Origin: Sphingomonadaceae bacterium
Lineage (GTDB): Bacteria > Pseudomonadota > Alphaproteobacteria > Sphingomonadales > Sphingomonadaceae
Reading direction: 5' to 3'
NCBI GenBank assembly: GCA_027533105.1
Contig: JAPZTW010000004.1
Location: 253,001-317,000, forward strand
Length of the DNA: 64,000 nt
The position numbers and the translations under genes were made by a program. Below, one piece after another: positions 28,154-36,508 of this stretch (position 1 is the first letter of the stretch; each line of letters starts with the position of its first letter). Below the pieces are notes generated by a model that made no database searches, was not told where the DNA came from, and was given only the letters and a program-made list of their open reading frames with translations.

Positions 28154-29218
28154 TCAGCCGCCCTTGCGCGTGCTCTGGCGGGCGAGCAGGCGGACGGGGA
28201 CGCGGCGCTCTGCGGCGGTGGCCTCGGCGCTCTCGTCTCCGTTGATCGTCGCCAGCAGCTTGTCGACCAGCATGGCCCCGGCGGCGGCGAAATCGGGCTG
28301 GATGCTGGACAGCGGCGGCATGGCGTGGGCGCTGGCGCGGATGCCATCGAAGCCGATCAGGCCGATCCGGCCGGGCACGTCGATCCCGGCCTCGGTCAGT
28401 TCGCGCAAGGTGCCGAGCGCGATCTCGTCACACACGGCGAACACGGCGTCGCAAGGCAGGCCCTGGTCGATGAGCTGGCGGGCGGCGCGGCGGCCTTGCT
28501 CCTCGCGGGACAGGCCTTCCTCGATCGCGACCAGGCGCGGGGTCAGGCCGGCTTCGGCCATGACCTCGGCATAGCCATCGTAGCGTTCCTTGAACTGGTG
28601 CTGGAGCGAAGTGACTGAGCCGATGCAGGCCGGGGCGGTGAACCCGGCGTCAAGCAGGTGGCGGGTGGCGAGGCGGGCGCCGGCGTGGTTGTCGCTGCGG
28701 ATCCAGTCCAGCTCGTCAAACGGGCTGCCCCAGCAGACCATCCGCGTGCCGGACAGGCCCAGGTCGCGGTAATAGGTCCAGGCGGGGAGGTTCTGGGTGG
28801 TGCCGATCAGGATCAGGCCATCGGCGCGGCGGCGGTCCTCATAGCGGCCCGAGAGGTTCTCCGGCCCGTCCTGGAAGCTGACCAGCGTCTCGTACCCGCG
28901 GGCCGAGGCGGCGGCGCAGACCGTGCCGAGCAGGGCATAGGTAAAGGGGTTGAGGTCCTTGCGGTCCTCATCCGGGCGGCAGATCACCACCACGGCCAGC
29001 GTGGCGGTGCGGCCCGAGCGGAGGCGGGCGGCATTCTCGTCCACCGCGTAGTTGAGGCGGCGGGCCGCCTCGAACACGCGCTGGCGGGTGACCTCGCTCA
29101 CCACCGGGTCGCCGGCCAGCGCGCGGCTGACCGTGGACTGGCTGACGCCCGCCTCGGCCGCGACATCGAAGGAGGTGACGCGGAAGGTGCGGGGCTTGGT
29201 GGTGGTGCCGTCGGCCAT
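28154..29218 (-). CDS. LacI-family transcriptional regulator
   Basis: The 354-residue repressor-type protein has an N-terminal LacI helix-turn-helix at about 13-60 (VTSFDVAAEAGVSQSTVSRA, LAGDPVVSEVTRQRVFEAAR, RLNYAVDENAARL) and a periplasmic-binding-protein-like sensor domain from about 67 on (ATLAVVVICRPDE, RRADGLILIG, CDAVFAVCDEIALGTLREL, VPGRIGLIGFDGI). All landmarks are intact, so it should bind an operator and a small ligand, probably a sugar. It lies 9 bases after the SDR gene on the same strand and is probably the last gene of that operon, which could include its targets. The actual ligand is unknown. Confidence 0.92.
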   Translation of the reverse strand: MADGTTTKPRTFRVTSFDVAAEAGVSQSTVSRALAGDPVVSEVTRQRVFEAARRLNYAVDENAARLRSGRTATLAVVVICRPDEDRKDLNPFTYALLGTVCAAASARGYETLVSFQDGPENLSGRYEDRRRADGLILIGTTQNLPAWTYYRDLGLSGTRMVCWGSPFDELDWIRSDNHAGARLATRHLLDAGFTAPACIGSVTSLQHQFKERYDGYAEVMAEAGLTPRLVAIEEGLSREEQGRRAARQLIDQGLPCDAVFAVCDEIALGTLRELTEAGIDVPGRIGLIGFDGIRASAHAMPPLSSIQPDFAAAGAMLVDKLLATINGDESAEATAAERRVPVRLLARQSTRKGG

Positions 29219-29227
29219 GGGCGGCGG

Positions 29228-30010
29228 TTACATCGCCGAGATGCCGCCGTCGAGCTTGAGCTCGGCGCCGGTCATGAAGCGGCTTTCGTCGCTGGCGAGG
29301 TAGAGGACGGCATTGGCGATGTCAGCAGGCTCACCCACCCGGCCGAGCGGGACCTGGCGGGCGAGCTTGCCCAGCAGGACCGCCTTGTCCATCCCGTGGT
29401 TGCTGGCCATGCCATCGAGGATCGGCGTGTCGACAAAGGTGGGGTGGACCGAGTTGGAACGGATGTCCCACCCGCGCTTGGCGCAATAGAGCGCGACCGA
29501 CTTGGACAGCAGCCAGACCGCCGCCTTGGAGGCGTTGTAGGCGGGCATGGTATCAGACGCGATCAGGCCGGCGATCGAGGAGATGTTGATGATCGAGCCG
29601 GGCTGGTTGTCCTTCATCAGCGGCAGCGCCTTCTGGCAGCCGAGGAAGACCGAATCGACGTTGACGTGAAAGGCCTTGTGGAAATCGGCCAGGGTGCAGG
29701 TCTCGATATTGCCGGGAACGCCCAGCCCGGCGTTGTTGACCAGCACCGAGAGCCCGCCCATGTGCTGCGCGGCGGCGTCAATCGCGGCGATCCACTGGTC
29801 CTCGCTGGTCACGTCGTGGCCCATGGCGAAGGCGGTGCCGGCGCCGAGTTCGGCGTTGATCGCGGCGGCCTGGTCGGCAGCTCCGGCGGCGTTGAGGTCG
29901 GTCAGAAGGACCTGCGCGCCCTCGCGCGCCAGCGTCCAGGCATGGGCCGCGCCCAGGCCTTGCGCTGCGCCGGTGACCAGGGCCTTCTTGCCTGCAACAC
30001 GTCCTGCCAT
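29228..30010 (-). CDS. SDR family NAD(P)-dependent oxidoreductase
   Basis: This classical short-chain dehydrogenase of 260 residues has the cofactor motif TGAAQGLG at 14-21, the acidic residue at the end of strand two (LLTDLNAAG, favouring NAD), VLVNNAGLGVPG, the catalytic Ser in INISSIAGLI, and YNASK. The C-terminal RVGEPADIANAVLYLASDES with DGGISAM is typical of the FabG/cyclohexanol-dehydrogenase-like group. Substrate cannot be inferred. It lies between the NUDIX gene (32-base gap) and the LacI regulator (9-base gap). Confidence 0.92.
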   Translation of the reverse strand: MAGRVAGKKALVTGAAQGLGAAHAWTLAREGAQVLLTDLNAAGAADQAAAINAELGAGTAFAMGHDVTSEDQWIAAIDAAAQHMGGLSVLVNNAGLGVPGNIETCTLADFHKAFHVNVDSVFLGCQKALPLMKDNQPGSIINISSIAGLIASDTMPAYNASKAAVWLLSKSVALYCAKRGWDIRSNSVHPTFVDTPILDGMASNHGMDKAVLLGKLARQVPLGRVGEPADIANAVLYLASDESRFMTGAELKLDGGISAM

Positions 30011-30042
30011 CTGTCTTGTCCTCTCCTGTTATCGGGGAGGCT

Positions 30043-30573
30043 CTAGCCCAGTAGTTCCGGACCTAGCAAGAGCAGCAGCTTGACGTCGATCGCATCGCCC
30101 CCGGCCCGGCGCGCGGCGATGAAGGCGGGCAGATCGGCGCGGGGCACGCGGTGGACGGTGATGTCCTCGCCCGCCGTGCCGCCGCCGGGGCCGGTGCGGA
30201 CCAAGTCATGCGCGCGCAGCAGGGTGAAGCTCTCGCTGACCATGCCGGGGGAGGAGTGGTATTCGCCCAGGTTCTCCATCCGCCCGGCGCGGTAACCGGT
30301 CTCCTCCTCAAGCTCGCGGGCGGCGGCTTCGACCGGGTCCTCGCCCTCGGTCTCGTCGCCGATCAGCCCGGCGGGCAGCTCGATGCAGGGGCGGCCAAGG
30401 GGGACGCGGAATTGCTCGACCAGGATGACGTGGTCCTCCGGGTCGATCGCCAGGATCACCGCGGCGCGGATGCCACGGGCGCGGCTGACATACTCCCAGC
30501 GGCCGCGGGTCTTGGCGACGATGTACTTGCCGGCCCAGCGGATCTCTTCGGGCAGGTCGCGGTCCTGGCTCAT
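30043..30573 (-). CDS. NUDIX hydrolase, ADP-ribose pyrophosphatase-like
   Basis: This cytoplasmic NUDIX enzyme of 176 residues has a complete Nudix box GDETEGEDPVEAAARELEEE followed by TGY (about residues 72-94), matching G-x5-E-x7-R-E-U-x-E-E-x-G-U. The preceding VEQFRVPLGRPCIELPAGLIG and the downstream SPGMVSESFTLLRA are typical of the ADP-ribose pyrophosphatase (NudF-like) branch. It should cleave a nucleoside diphosphate linked to another group, most probably ADP-ribose. Its ATG overlaps the stop of the TPM-domain gene upstream (ATGA). Confidence 0.88.
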   Translation of the reverse strand: MSQDRDLPEEIRWAGKYIVAKTRGRWEYVSRARGIRAAVILAIDPEDHVILVEQFRVPLGRPCIELPAGLIGDETEGEDPVEAAARELEEETGYRAGRMENLGEYHSSPGMVSESFTLLRAHDLVRTGPGGGTAGEDITVHRVPRADLPAFIAARRAGGDAIDVKLLLLLGPELLG

Positions 30574-31253
30574 ACCTCGATCACCCGGTCAGGCAGTTCG
30601 TTCTGGTCGTCGGCGGCGCGGGGGAAGTGCTCGGCGAGGACCGCGCCGACCCGCTCGACCGCGCCGGCCAGCCCGGTCGCTAGGTCACCCGCGCGAATGC
30701 CGGCAAGCAGCGCGGCCATGGCCTCGCCCCAGACCTCCGGGCTGACCTTGCCGGCGATCGCGCTGTCGGCGACGATCTCGGCCCGGTGCTCGGCCAGGCT
30801 GACGTAGATCAGGATGCCGGTGCGGCCCTGGGTGCGCCGCTCCGCCCCGACTTTGAAGCAGGTGATCGCCCGGGCGCGGGTGCGGCCGGCCTTGATGAAG
30901 CGGGGGACCAGCAGCCACTTCAGCGGTGGCCAGAACTGCAGCAGGACCACGGCGATGAACTTGGCGATGGCGATGCTGGCGGCCAGGGTGGCAATGCCCT
31001 GGTGGGTCCACTCGCTGCCCCAATCGCCCAGCACCCGGTCATAGACCCCCAGGTAGAAGTCAGTGAAGACCGAGAAGGCGGTCAACGCGGTCAGCGCCGC
31101 GAACCCGGCCCAGGCGAGTGCGATATCGGCATAGCCATCGGATCGTTCGGTAACGATCGTCACAATCTCGCCCGCGCTGCGGAGTTCGGCGGCGGCGACG
31201 GCGGCGGAGACGCACTCGTGTTCGGCGGGAGTGAGGTGGATCGGCTTGGCCAT
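30570..31253 (-). CDS. TPM-domain membrane protein
   Basis: The 227-residue protein starts [20 protein letters not shown], then has [17 protein letters not shown] and two to three hydrophobic segments ([34 protein letters not shown]). The C-terminal half carries the TPM/YgcG-type sequence [20 protein letters not shown] followed by [20 protein letters not shown]. It is a probable inner-membrane protein; such proteins often sit with LemA. It starts 3 bases after the other TPM gene and overlaps the NUDIX gene, so translation is coupled. Confidence 0.82.
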   Translation of the reverse strand: MAKPIHLTPAEHECVSAAVAAAELRSAGEIVTIVTERSDGYADIALAWAGFAALTALTAFSVFTDFYLGVYDRVLGDWGSEWTHQGIATLAASIAIAKFIAVVLLQFWPPLKWLLVPRFIKAGRTRARAITCFKVGAERRTQGRTGILIYVSLAEHRAEIVADSAIAGKVSPEVWGEAMAALLAGIRAGDLATGLAGAVERVGAVLAEHFPRAADDQNELPDRVIEV

Positions 31254-31256
31254 GGC

Positions 31257-32087
31257 TTACCAGTCTCCCGAGGCGCCGCCGCCGTCAAAGCCGCTGCCCC
31301 CGCCGCCAAAGCCGCCGAACCCGCTGTCCCCGCCGCTGTCACCATTGCCGCCAAACGCGGCATTGATGGCCACGTTGGCGGCGATGTTGGCGGCCAGGTT
31401 GCCGACTTCCCACAGCACGATCCCGGCGTCGGAATGGCGTCGATAGCCGCGCCGCCGCCGGCCCCGGCTGAACAGGGCGATGAGGAACACGATGAGGACG
31501 ATCCAGAAGATCGCCGCCCCAACGCTGACCCCGTCGTCCGCGCCCTTGCGCTGGGCAGCAGCGGCGGCTTCGGCGATCGCCTTGGTATCGGCCGGATCGC
31601 GGTTGAGCTGGGCGATGATGGCATCGACCCCGGCGGCGATCCCGCCTGGAAAGTCCTTGGCCTTGAACCGGGGCGTCACCGTGTCACGGATGATCCGCCC
31701 GGCCAGCACGTCGGGCAGGCGCTCCTGCACCCCGCGTGCGGTGTGGATGCGGATGCGGCGTTCGGTGGGGGCGATCAGGAACAGCACGCCCTGTTCGGTC
31801 TCCGCCCCGCCGATGTCCCAGGCCTCGGCCAGCGACTGCGCGTAGACATCGACCGGCTGGTCGTCGAGCGAAGGGACCGTGGCGACAACGATCGCCCGGC
31901 CGGTATCACGGTTATAGGCGCGCAGCCTGGCGTCGAGCTGCGCCTCGTCCGCATCGGGAATGATCCCGGCGGCATCGAGCACCGGCCCGTCCGGACGAGC
32001 CGGCATGGCCGCGCCTGCGCTCGTGCCGGACACCGCCAGAAACAGCGGCGCCAGCACGGCGCAAAGCCACAGGACGATCTGGCGCAT
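31257..32087 (-). CDS. TPM-domain protein (YgcG family) with Gly-rich tail
   Basis: The 276-residue protein has a signal peptide ([20 protein letters not shown]...AGAAMPA), a TPM domain at about 35-165 ([30 protein letters not shown] and [20 protein letters not shown]), a transmembrane segment near 195-212 ([17 protein letters not shown]) and a basic cluster [10 protein letters not shown]. It ends in a Gly/Phe/Ser-rich tail, [20 protein letters not shown]. That order is the standard YgcG layout. It is probably membrane-anchored with the TPM domain in the periplasm. The genes lemA-tpm-tpm are adjacent on the same strand. Confidence 0.88.
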   Translation of the reverse strand: MRQIVLWLCAVLAPLFLAVSGTSAGAAMPARPDGPVLDAAGIIPDADEAQLDARLRAYNRDTGRAIVVATVPSLDDQPVDVYAQSLAEAWDIGGAETEQGVLFLIAPTERRIRIHTARGVQERLPDVLAGRIIRDTVTPRFKAKDFPGGIAAGVDAIIAQLNRDPADTKAIAEAAAAAQRKGADDGVSVGAAIFWIVLIVFLIALFSRGRRRRGYRRHSDAGIVLWEVGNLAANIAANVAINAAFGGNGDSGGDSGFGGFGGGGSGFDGGGASGDW

Positions 32088-32120
32088 GGCGCGCTCCGCC
32101 TTGCCGCGCGGCCTTTCGGC

Positions 32121-32798
32121 TTACTGCGCCGCCGCCGCGGGCGAGGCCGGGGCAGCGTTGTCGTTGGCCGGGGCAGCGGCAGGAGCGGCCGGGGTCGTGC
32201 CGAAGTCGACCTTGGGTGCCGCCGAAGCGCCTGGATCGGCCTTGAACGGAACCATCGGCTTGGCGCCGTGGATCAGCTTGGCGCCGATCGCATCGGGGAA
32301 GGTGCGGATCGTGGTGTTATACTCCTGCACCGCCTCGTTGTAGCGGGTGCGGGCCACGTTGATCCGGTTCTCGGTGCCTTCCAGCTGGACCATCAGGTCA
32401 GCAAAGCGGGCCTGGCTTTGCAGCTGCGGATAGTTCTCCACCACGGTGCGCAGCTGGCCCAGTGCCTGGGTCAGCTGGTTCTGCGCGCTCTGGAACTTCT
32501 CGAACGTGGCGGGGTCCGAGAGGTCCTCGGTCCGCACGTTGATCGAGGTCGCAGCCGCGCGGGCATTGGTCACGTTGGTCAGGATCTGGCTTTCCGAAGC
32601 GGCGGCACCCTTGGTGGTTTCGACCAGGGCGGGGACCAGGTCGGCGCGGCGCTGATAGGCGCTTTCCACGTCAGCCCACTTGGCCTTGGCGTTTTCCTCG
32701 GCGGTCGGCACCGAGTTGATCCCGCAGCCGGCCAGCGCGGCGGCAGCAGCGGCAACCAGGGCGAAACGACCGAAACGGCGATGGATGGCAACAGTCAT
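32121..32798 (-). CDS. lemA: LemA family lipoprotein
   Basis: The 225-residue LemA-fold protein carries a lipobox in [18 protein letters not shown] (Cys25) and then the LemA coiled helices ([88 protein letters not shown]). The Ala/Pro-rich C-terminus ends [16 protein letters not shown]. The start at 32798 fits the signal. LemA proteins often pair with YgcG/TPM genes, as here. It is the first gene of a six-gene minus-strand cluster; the molecular role is not established. Confidence 0.92.
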   Translation of the reverse strand: MTVAIHRRFGRFALVAAAAAALAGCGINSVPTAEENAKAKWADVESAYQRRADLVPALVETTKGAAASESQILTNVTNARAAATSINVRTEDLSDPATFEKFQSAQNQLTQALGQLRTVVENYPQLQSQARFADLMVQLEGTENRINVARTRYNEAVQEYNTTIRTFPDAIGAKLIHGAKPMVPFKADPGASAAPKVDFGTTPAAPAAAPANDNAAPASPAAAAQ

Positions 32799-32993
32799 GC
32801 GATGCGCTTCCTCTTCCAGATACGGCAGGCACTGCCGCGACAAGGCAGAGATGTAGCGCGGGGGGCGGGGGGTTCAAGCACCGCTTGTCGAAAATCGTTG
32901 TACGACAATCGGCTGCGGCAATTGATTGTTGTGACGTCATGGCTTTCGTGGCAGGCTTCCCGCCTTCGCTGGATGAAGCAAAGGGGAGGCGAA

Positions 32994-33401
32994 ATGCTTA
33001 GTGAATTCAAGGCGTTCATTGCCCGCGGCAATGTGCTGGACCTGGCGGTCGGGGTGATCATCGGCGCGGCCTTCGGCAAGATCGTTTCGTCACTGACCGA
33101 CGATGTGATCATGCCGGCGATCGGCTTTATCACCGGCGGAGTCGATTTCTCGAACAAGTACACGGTGCTGGCGGGCGAAGTGCCGGCCGGGGCAACGCTG
33201 GCCGCGGCCAAGGCGGCGGGCGCGACAGTGATCGCCTGGGGCAGCTTCGTCACCGCCGTCATCAACTTCCTGATCCTGGCCTTCGTGATCTTCCTGATCG
33301 TGCGCCAGGCCAACAAGCTGATGCCGCCCCCGCCCGCCGCGCCGGCCGGGCCGAGCGAGGTGGAACTGCTGGCCGAAATCCGCGATGCCCTGAAGAAGTA
33401 G
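32994..33401 (+). CDS. mscL: Large-conductance mechanosensitive channel
   Basis: MscL is an inner-membrane homopentamer that opens under membrane tension to release solutes on hypo-osmotic shock. The 135-residue protein has the family N-terminus ([20 protein letters not shown]), TM1 [20 protein letters not shown], the conserved P-x-I-G-x-I-x-G-G-V-D-F motif, and TM2 ([20 protein letters not shown]). The periplasmic loop holds a short Ala-rich insertion, and the C-terminal helix ends [22 protein letters not shown] ribosome site precedes ATG 32994. It is a stand-alone gene followed by an intrinsic terminator. Confidence 0.96.
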   Translation: MLSEFKAFIARGNVLDLAVGVIIGAAFGKIVSSLTDDVIMPAIGFITGGVDFSNKYTVLAGEVPAGATLAAAKAAGATVIAWGSFVTAVINFLILAFVIFLIVRQANKLMPPPPAAPAGPSEVELLAEIRDALKK

Positions 33402-33421
33402 GCTGGGGCGAAGGTAACCGG

Positions 33422-33455
33422 AAAGGGCGGGGGCGATCCTCCCGCCCTTTTCATT
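33422..33455 (+). terminator. Intrinsic terminator of mscL
   Basis: A perfect 10-bp stem AAAGGGCGGG (33422-33431) and CCCGCCCTTT (33441-33450), with a 9-base loop and a short T-run (TTTTCATTT). It lies 20 bases after the mscL stop. Confidence 0.8.
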
Positions 33456-33489
33456 TGGGCCGGGCGCACCTATATACGGCTTTGCCGGG

Positions 33490-33860
33490 TTCGCCCGGCT
33501 ATGGCGATAAATTGCGGCGTGCAATAGGCGCAGCGGACCCGGGGGCGGTACCCGGCGGCTCCACCATCACCATCCCGGCCCCTTTATCGGGACCATCCGG
33601 GGCTCTGTTGTCGCAGAGGTGTTGATGGGGCCGAACTAGGATCGACGTGTGTTGAAAAGCGCAGTTTTCGCTCGGGCTGAGTAACCCGTTCAAGGCTCAA
33701 AACTCACAAGTGCCAACGACAACGAAGCACTTGCTCTCGCCGCGTAATTCTAGGGGCTAACGCCCTGAAGTTATAAAGCGACAGCACGGTTCGGACCGAA
33801 CCGGGTAACAGAATCGGAAACCGGGGGCCCGGAGGGAGCCTAGCAACAGAATCCCTCCAC
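33490..33860 (+). ncRNA. ssrA: Circularly permuted two-piece tmRNA
   Basis: tmRNA rescues stalled ribosomes. Here the acceptor piece comes first and ends in CGGCTCC-ACCA at 33556-33566. After an intervening segment the coding piece begins GGGGCCG at 33627, whose seven bases pair with CGGCTCC (one G-U) to rebuild the acceptor stem. The 5' motif TAGGATCGACG matches tmRNA. The tag frame at 33712-33747 reads GCC AAC GAC AAC GAA GCA CTT GCT CTC GCC GCG TAA, giving ANDNEALALAA. This layout is known in alphaproteobacteria. A possible -10 TATATA lies at 33471. Outer ends are approximate. Confidence 0.93.
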
Positions 33861-33871
33861 CTCTCCCCGCA

Positions 33872-34114
33872 TCAGGAAGCCGGTTCGGATTGCTCTTTCA
33901 GGCGCTGTTCGTGCTTGAGGCAGTCGAGGATCTTGGCCCCGGCCATGAAGACCGCGCCAGTGCAGGCCAGGAACAGCAGCTTGCCGCCCCAACCGGGAAA
34001 CTTCGACAGATAGATCGTGCCGCGTTCAACCGCACCCAGGGCCAGGGCGTAGATGATCAGGTAAGCCTCGATCGGCGACTTGATCACAAACAGGCGGCCG
34101 ATCTTGCTGAGCAT
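33872..34114 (-). CDS. Small two-helix membrane protein, hypothetical
   Basis: The 80-residue protein starts MLSKIGRLFVIKSPIEAYLI at ATG 34114. It has two hydrophobic helices, around IEAYLIIYALALGAVERG (about 14-31) and KLLFLACTGAVFMAGAKIL (about 43-61), with a charged C-terminus LKHEQRLKEQSEPAS. An in-frame ATG at 34156 is less likely, as it adds a non-hydrophobic tail. It sits convergent to ssrA with no partner. Small proteins of this shape are found in sphingomonads, but I know of no function. It is probably an inner-membrane protein. Confidence 0.6.
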   Translation of the reverse strand: MLSKIGRLFVIKSPIEAYLIIYALALGAVERGTIYLSKFPGWGGKLLFLACTGAVFMAGAKILDCLKHEQRLKEQSEPAS

Positions 34115-34222
34115 GGGTCCTCGCATTTCCTTAACAGGACGCAGAGCAACCATCATGCCAGCATTGCAAGTCCGCGCAAGTCGCTGGTTAACGACTGTCC
34201 CGAATGTAAACGGTTCCGACGC

Positions 34223-35473
34223 TCAGGCGAGCTCGCTCAGGTCCACCGCTGCCAGCAGGGCGCAGCGTGCGGCGATCACCTGATCGGCCAGGGCCGGATC
34301 GCCCAGCTGATCGGGCCGGATCGCCTCGGGCCAGTGCGCGGCGACCACGGCCTCGATCCGGGCGATCTTCGCCTCGTCGAGCAGGAAACGCGGATCGACC
34401 GTAGCCGGATCGGCCACCACCCGCAGCCGCAGACAGGCCGGCCCGCCGCCATTGGCCATCGACTGGCGCACATCGACTGGCAGGACCCGGCGGATCGGGC
34501 CATTGCTGGCCAGCATCGTGTCGAGCCAGGCCCGGACGCGCGGATGCTCCCAGGCCTCCAGCGGGATCACCAGCCCTTGCTCGCCCGAAGGCAGGGTGAG
34601 GAGCTGGGCATTGAACAGATAGGACTTGATCGCATCGGCCAAGCTGACGGCGTCGGCCGGAACCACCACGATTTCCGCTTCGGGCAGCGCGGCGCGGATC
34701 GCCGCGTAAGTGCTCTCAGGATCGGCAAAGGCCTGTTCGTGGGTGAACAGCACCCGCTCGTTGGCGACGGCCACCACGTCATTGTGGAACGCGCCGGCGG
34801 CGATTGCCTCGGGGTTCTGTTCGACGAACAGGGTCCGCGCGGGATCGAGCCCGTGCAGCCGGGCGACCGCGCGGCTGGCCTGTTCGTGCTGGCGGGCGGG
34901 GAAGGGGCCGCCGCTCTTGCCGTAAACGAAGATCTCGATGCCCGGCGCGCCGTGGGCGCTGCCCATCCGCATGTGGTTGGCCGCGCCTTCATCGCCAAAG
35001 CAGGCCGGGACCGCATCGTGGACGGCAAAGTGCGCAGCATCGGCAAAGGCAATCCGCAACTGCTTGACCGTATCGGGCCATTCCTGGCTGCGATGCGGCA
35101 TGGTGACCAGGTTGGCCGCCGTCAGGTGACAACGCCCGTCGGCTGTGTCAGGCGCGGGCGAGACGGTTGCGGCATTGGCGGTCCACATCGAACTGGCCGA
35201 CCAGGCAGCCGCGAGCAGGCGGCGATCCTCGCTGCCATCAGCGCCGATCGCACCCAGGAACGCGCCATTCGGCCGCGGCAGGGGCAGCAGGAAGCCCTGC
35301 GTCAGGCCCAGCCCCAGGTTGTGGCGCATCTTGCCCAGCCCCTGCAGCGCGGCGGCGCGGGGATAGGAGGTGTCACCGGCATTGCTGGCCGAGGCAATGT
35401 TACCCAGGCTCAGCCCGGCATAATTGTGGCTGGGCCCGACGATCCCGTCGAAGTTGATTTCGGTCAGGCTCAT
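34223..35473 (-). CDS. astB: N-succinylarginine dihydrolase
   Basis: This cytoplasmic enzyme hydrolyses N2-succinylarginine to succinylornithine, ammonia and CO2, the second step of the arginine succinyltransferase (AST) pathway. The 416-residue protein has VGPSHNYAGLSLGNIAS at the N-terminus, the active-site His in AGAFHNDVVAVANER, and the catalytic Cys in NGGGPACLRLRV near residue 348. All three belong to the guanidine-modifying fold and are intact. It starts 3 bases after astA and is on the same strand, so they form one operon. Confidence 0.95.
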   Translation of the reverse strand: MSLTEINFDGIVGPSHNYAGLSLGNIASASNAGDTSYPRAAALQGLGKMRHNLGLGLTQGFLLPLPRPNGAFLGAIGADGSEDRRLLAAAWSASSMWTANAATVSPAPDTADGRCHLTAANLVTMPHRSQEWPDTVKQLRIAFADAAHFAVHDAVPACFGDEGAANHMRMGSAHGAPGIEIFVYGKSGGPFPARQHEQASRAVARLHGLDPARTLFVEQNPEAIAAGAFHNDVVAVANERVLFTHEQAFADPESTYAAIRAALPEAEIVVVPADAVSLADAIKSYLFNAQLLTLPSGEQGLVIPLEAWEHPRVRAWLDTMLASNGPIRRVLPVDVRQSMANGGGPACLRLRVVADPATVDPRFLLDEAKIARIEAVVAAHWPEAIRPDQLGDPALADQVIAARCALLAAVDLSELA

Positions 35474-35476
35474 GGC

Positions 35477-36508
35477 TCAACCCCGCGCCACATGGGTGAC
35501 AGTCATGCCGGGTTCCACTCCCAGCAGGGCGGCGCTGGCGGGATCGAGCGCGATCCCGGCGTCACGCTGCTCAACCCAGCCATAGGCGGTGCGGAATTCG
35601 GCCAGCTTGCCGGTGGCGAGCAGCCGCTTTTCGCCGGTCTTGTGATCCCCCAGCGCAGGTTCGATCGCGACGACGACATCATCCTTAGCCTCGCGGATCG
35701 AGCGGATCTGGTCGGTCCGCACGGTCATGGTCGGGCCGCCATCGAAGATGTCGATATAGTTTTCCCAGGCGAAGCCTTCCTCTTCCAGCATCCGCATCGC
35801 GGCTCGGCCCGAGGGATGCGGCACGCCGATCACCGCCTTGGCCGCGTCGGACAGCATGGCGATGTAGACCGGGTGCTTGGGCATCAGGTCGGCAATGAAC
35901 TGGTTGCCGAACTTGGCGTTGAACTCGTCCGCGTCCTGGAAATTCATCCCGAAGAAGCGCCCGGCCACCCCGTCCCAGAAGGGCGATCCACCGGCCTCAT
36001 CGATCACGCCGCGCAGTTCGGCCAGGCACCGGTCGGCAAAGCGGGCGCGGTGGTTGCGGATGAACAGGTAACGGCTGCGGGCAATCAGCATGCCCAGCCC
36101 ACCGGCGCGTTCACCGGGGTGCAGGAACAGCCCGCCGACTTCGGAAGCGCCTTCAAGATCGGTCGACAAGTTCAGGATGTCAGCTCGAAAAGTCCGCCCC
36201 AGTTCCTCGCTGTGCTGGGTCAGCGCGCCGATCCGGTAGGAATAGAACGGCCACTTTAGGCCGACCGCCGAAAAGATCTGGCAGGTGCCGCGCACCTCCC
36301 CGGTGGCGGTATTTTCCAGCACGAAGACGAACAGGTCATCGCCCACCTCGTCTTCGGTGCGGGCAAAGGCGGTGGCCCCGCGCTCCAGCTTGGCGGTCAG
36401 CGCCTTGCGATCGGGCGGCAGGTTGGTGAAGCCCCCGCCGGTGCGTTTCGCCATTTCATAGAGGTGCTGCAGATCGTCGGCATTGGCCGCGCGGATTACA
36501 AACGTCAC
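35477..36508 (-). CDS. astA: Arginine N-succinyltransferase
   Basis: This enzyme succinylates arginine with succinyl-CoA, the first step of the AST pathway. The 343-residue protein has TFVIRAANADDLQHLYEMAK near the start, SEVGGLFLHPGERAGGLGML, FWDGVAGRFFGMNFQDADEF and a C-terminal part with WVEQRDAGIALDP. It begins at GTG 36508, whose GTGA overlaps the stop of the upstream M20 hydrolase gene; no suitable ATG is present. Only one AstA-type subunit is seen, so it would be a homomer. Confidence 0.94.
   Translation of the reverse strand: MTFVIRAANADDLQHLYEMAKRTGGGFTNLPPDRKALTAKLERGATAFARTEDEVGDDLFVFVLENTATGEVRGTCQIFSAVGLKWPFYSYRIGALTQHSEELGRTFRADILNLSTDLEGASEVGGLFLHPGERAGGLGMLIARSRYLFIRNHRARFADRCLAELRGVIDEAGGSPFWDGVAGRFFGMNFQDADEFNAKFGNQFIADLMPKHPVYIAMLSDAAKAVIGVPHPSGRAAMRMLEEEGFAWENYIDIFDGGPTMTVRTDQIRSIREAKDDVVVAIEPALGDHKTGEKRLLATGKLAEFRTAYGWVEQRDAGIALDPASAALLGVEPGMTVTHVARG

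Noticed and set aside
30786..32993. N-terminal 736 residues of the long frame that ends in mscL
   Set aside because: The frame is open by chance across the antisense of lemA and TPM genes; mscL has a good ribosome site and start at 32994.
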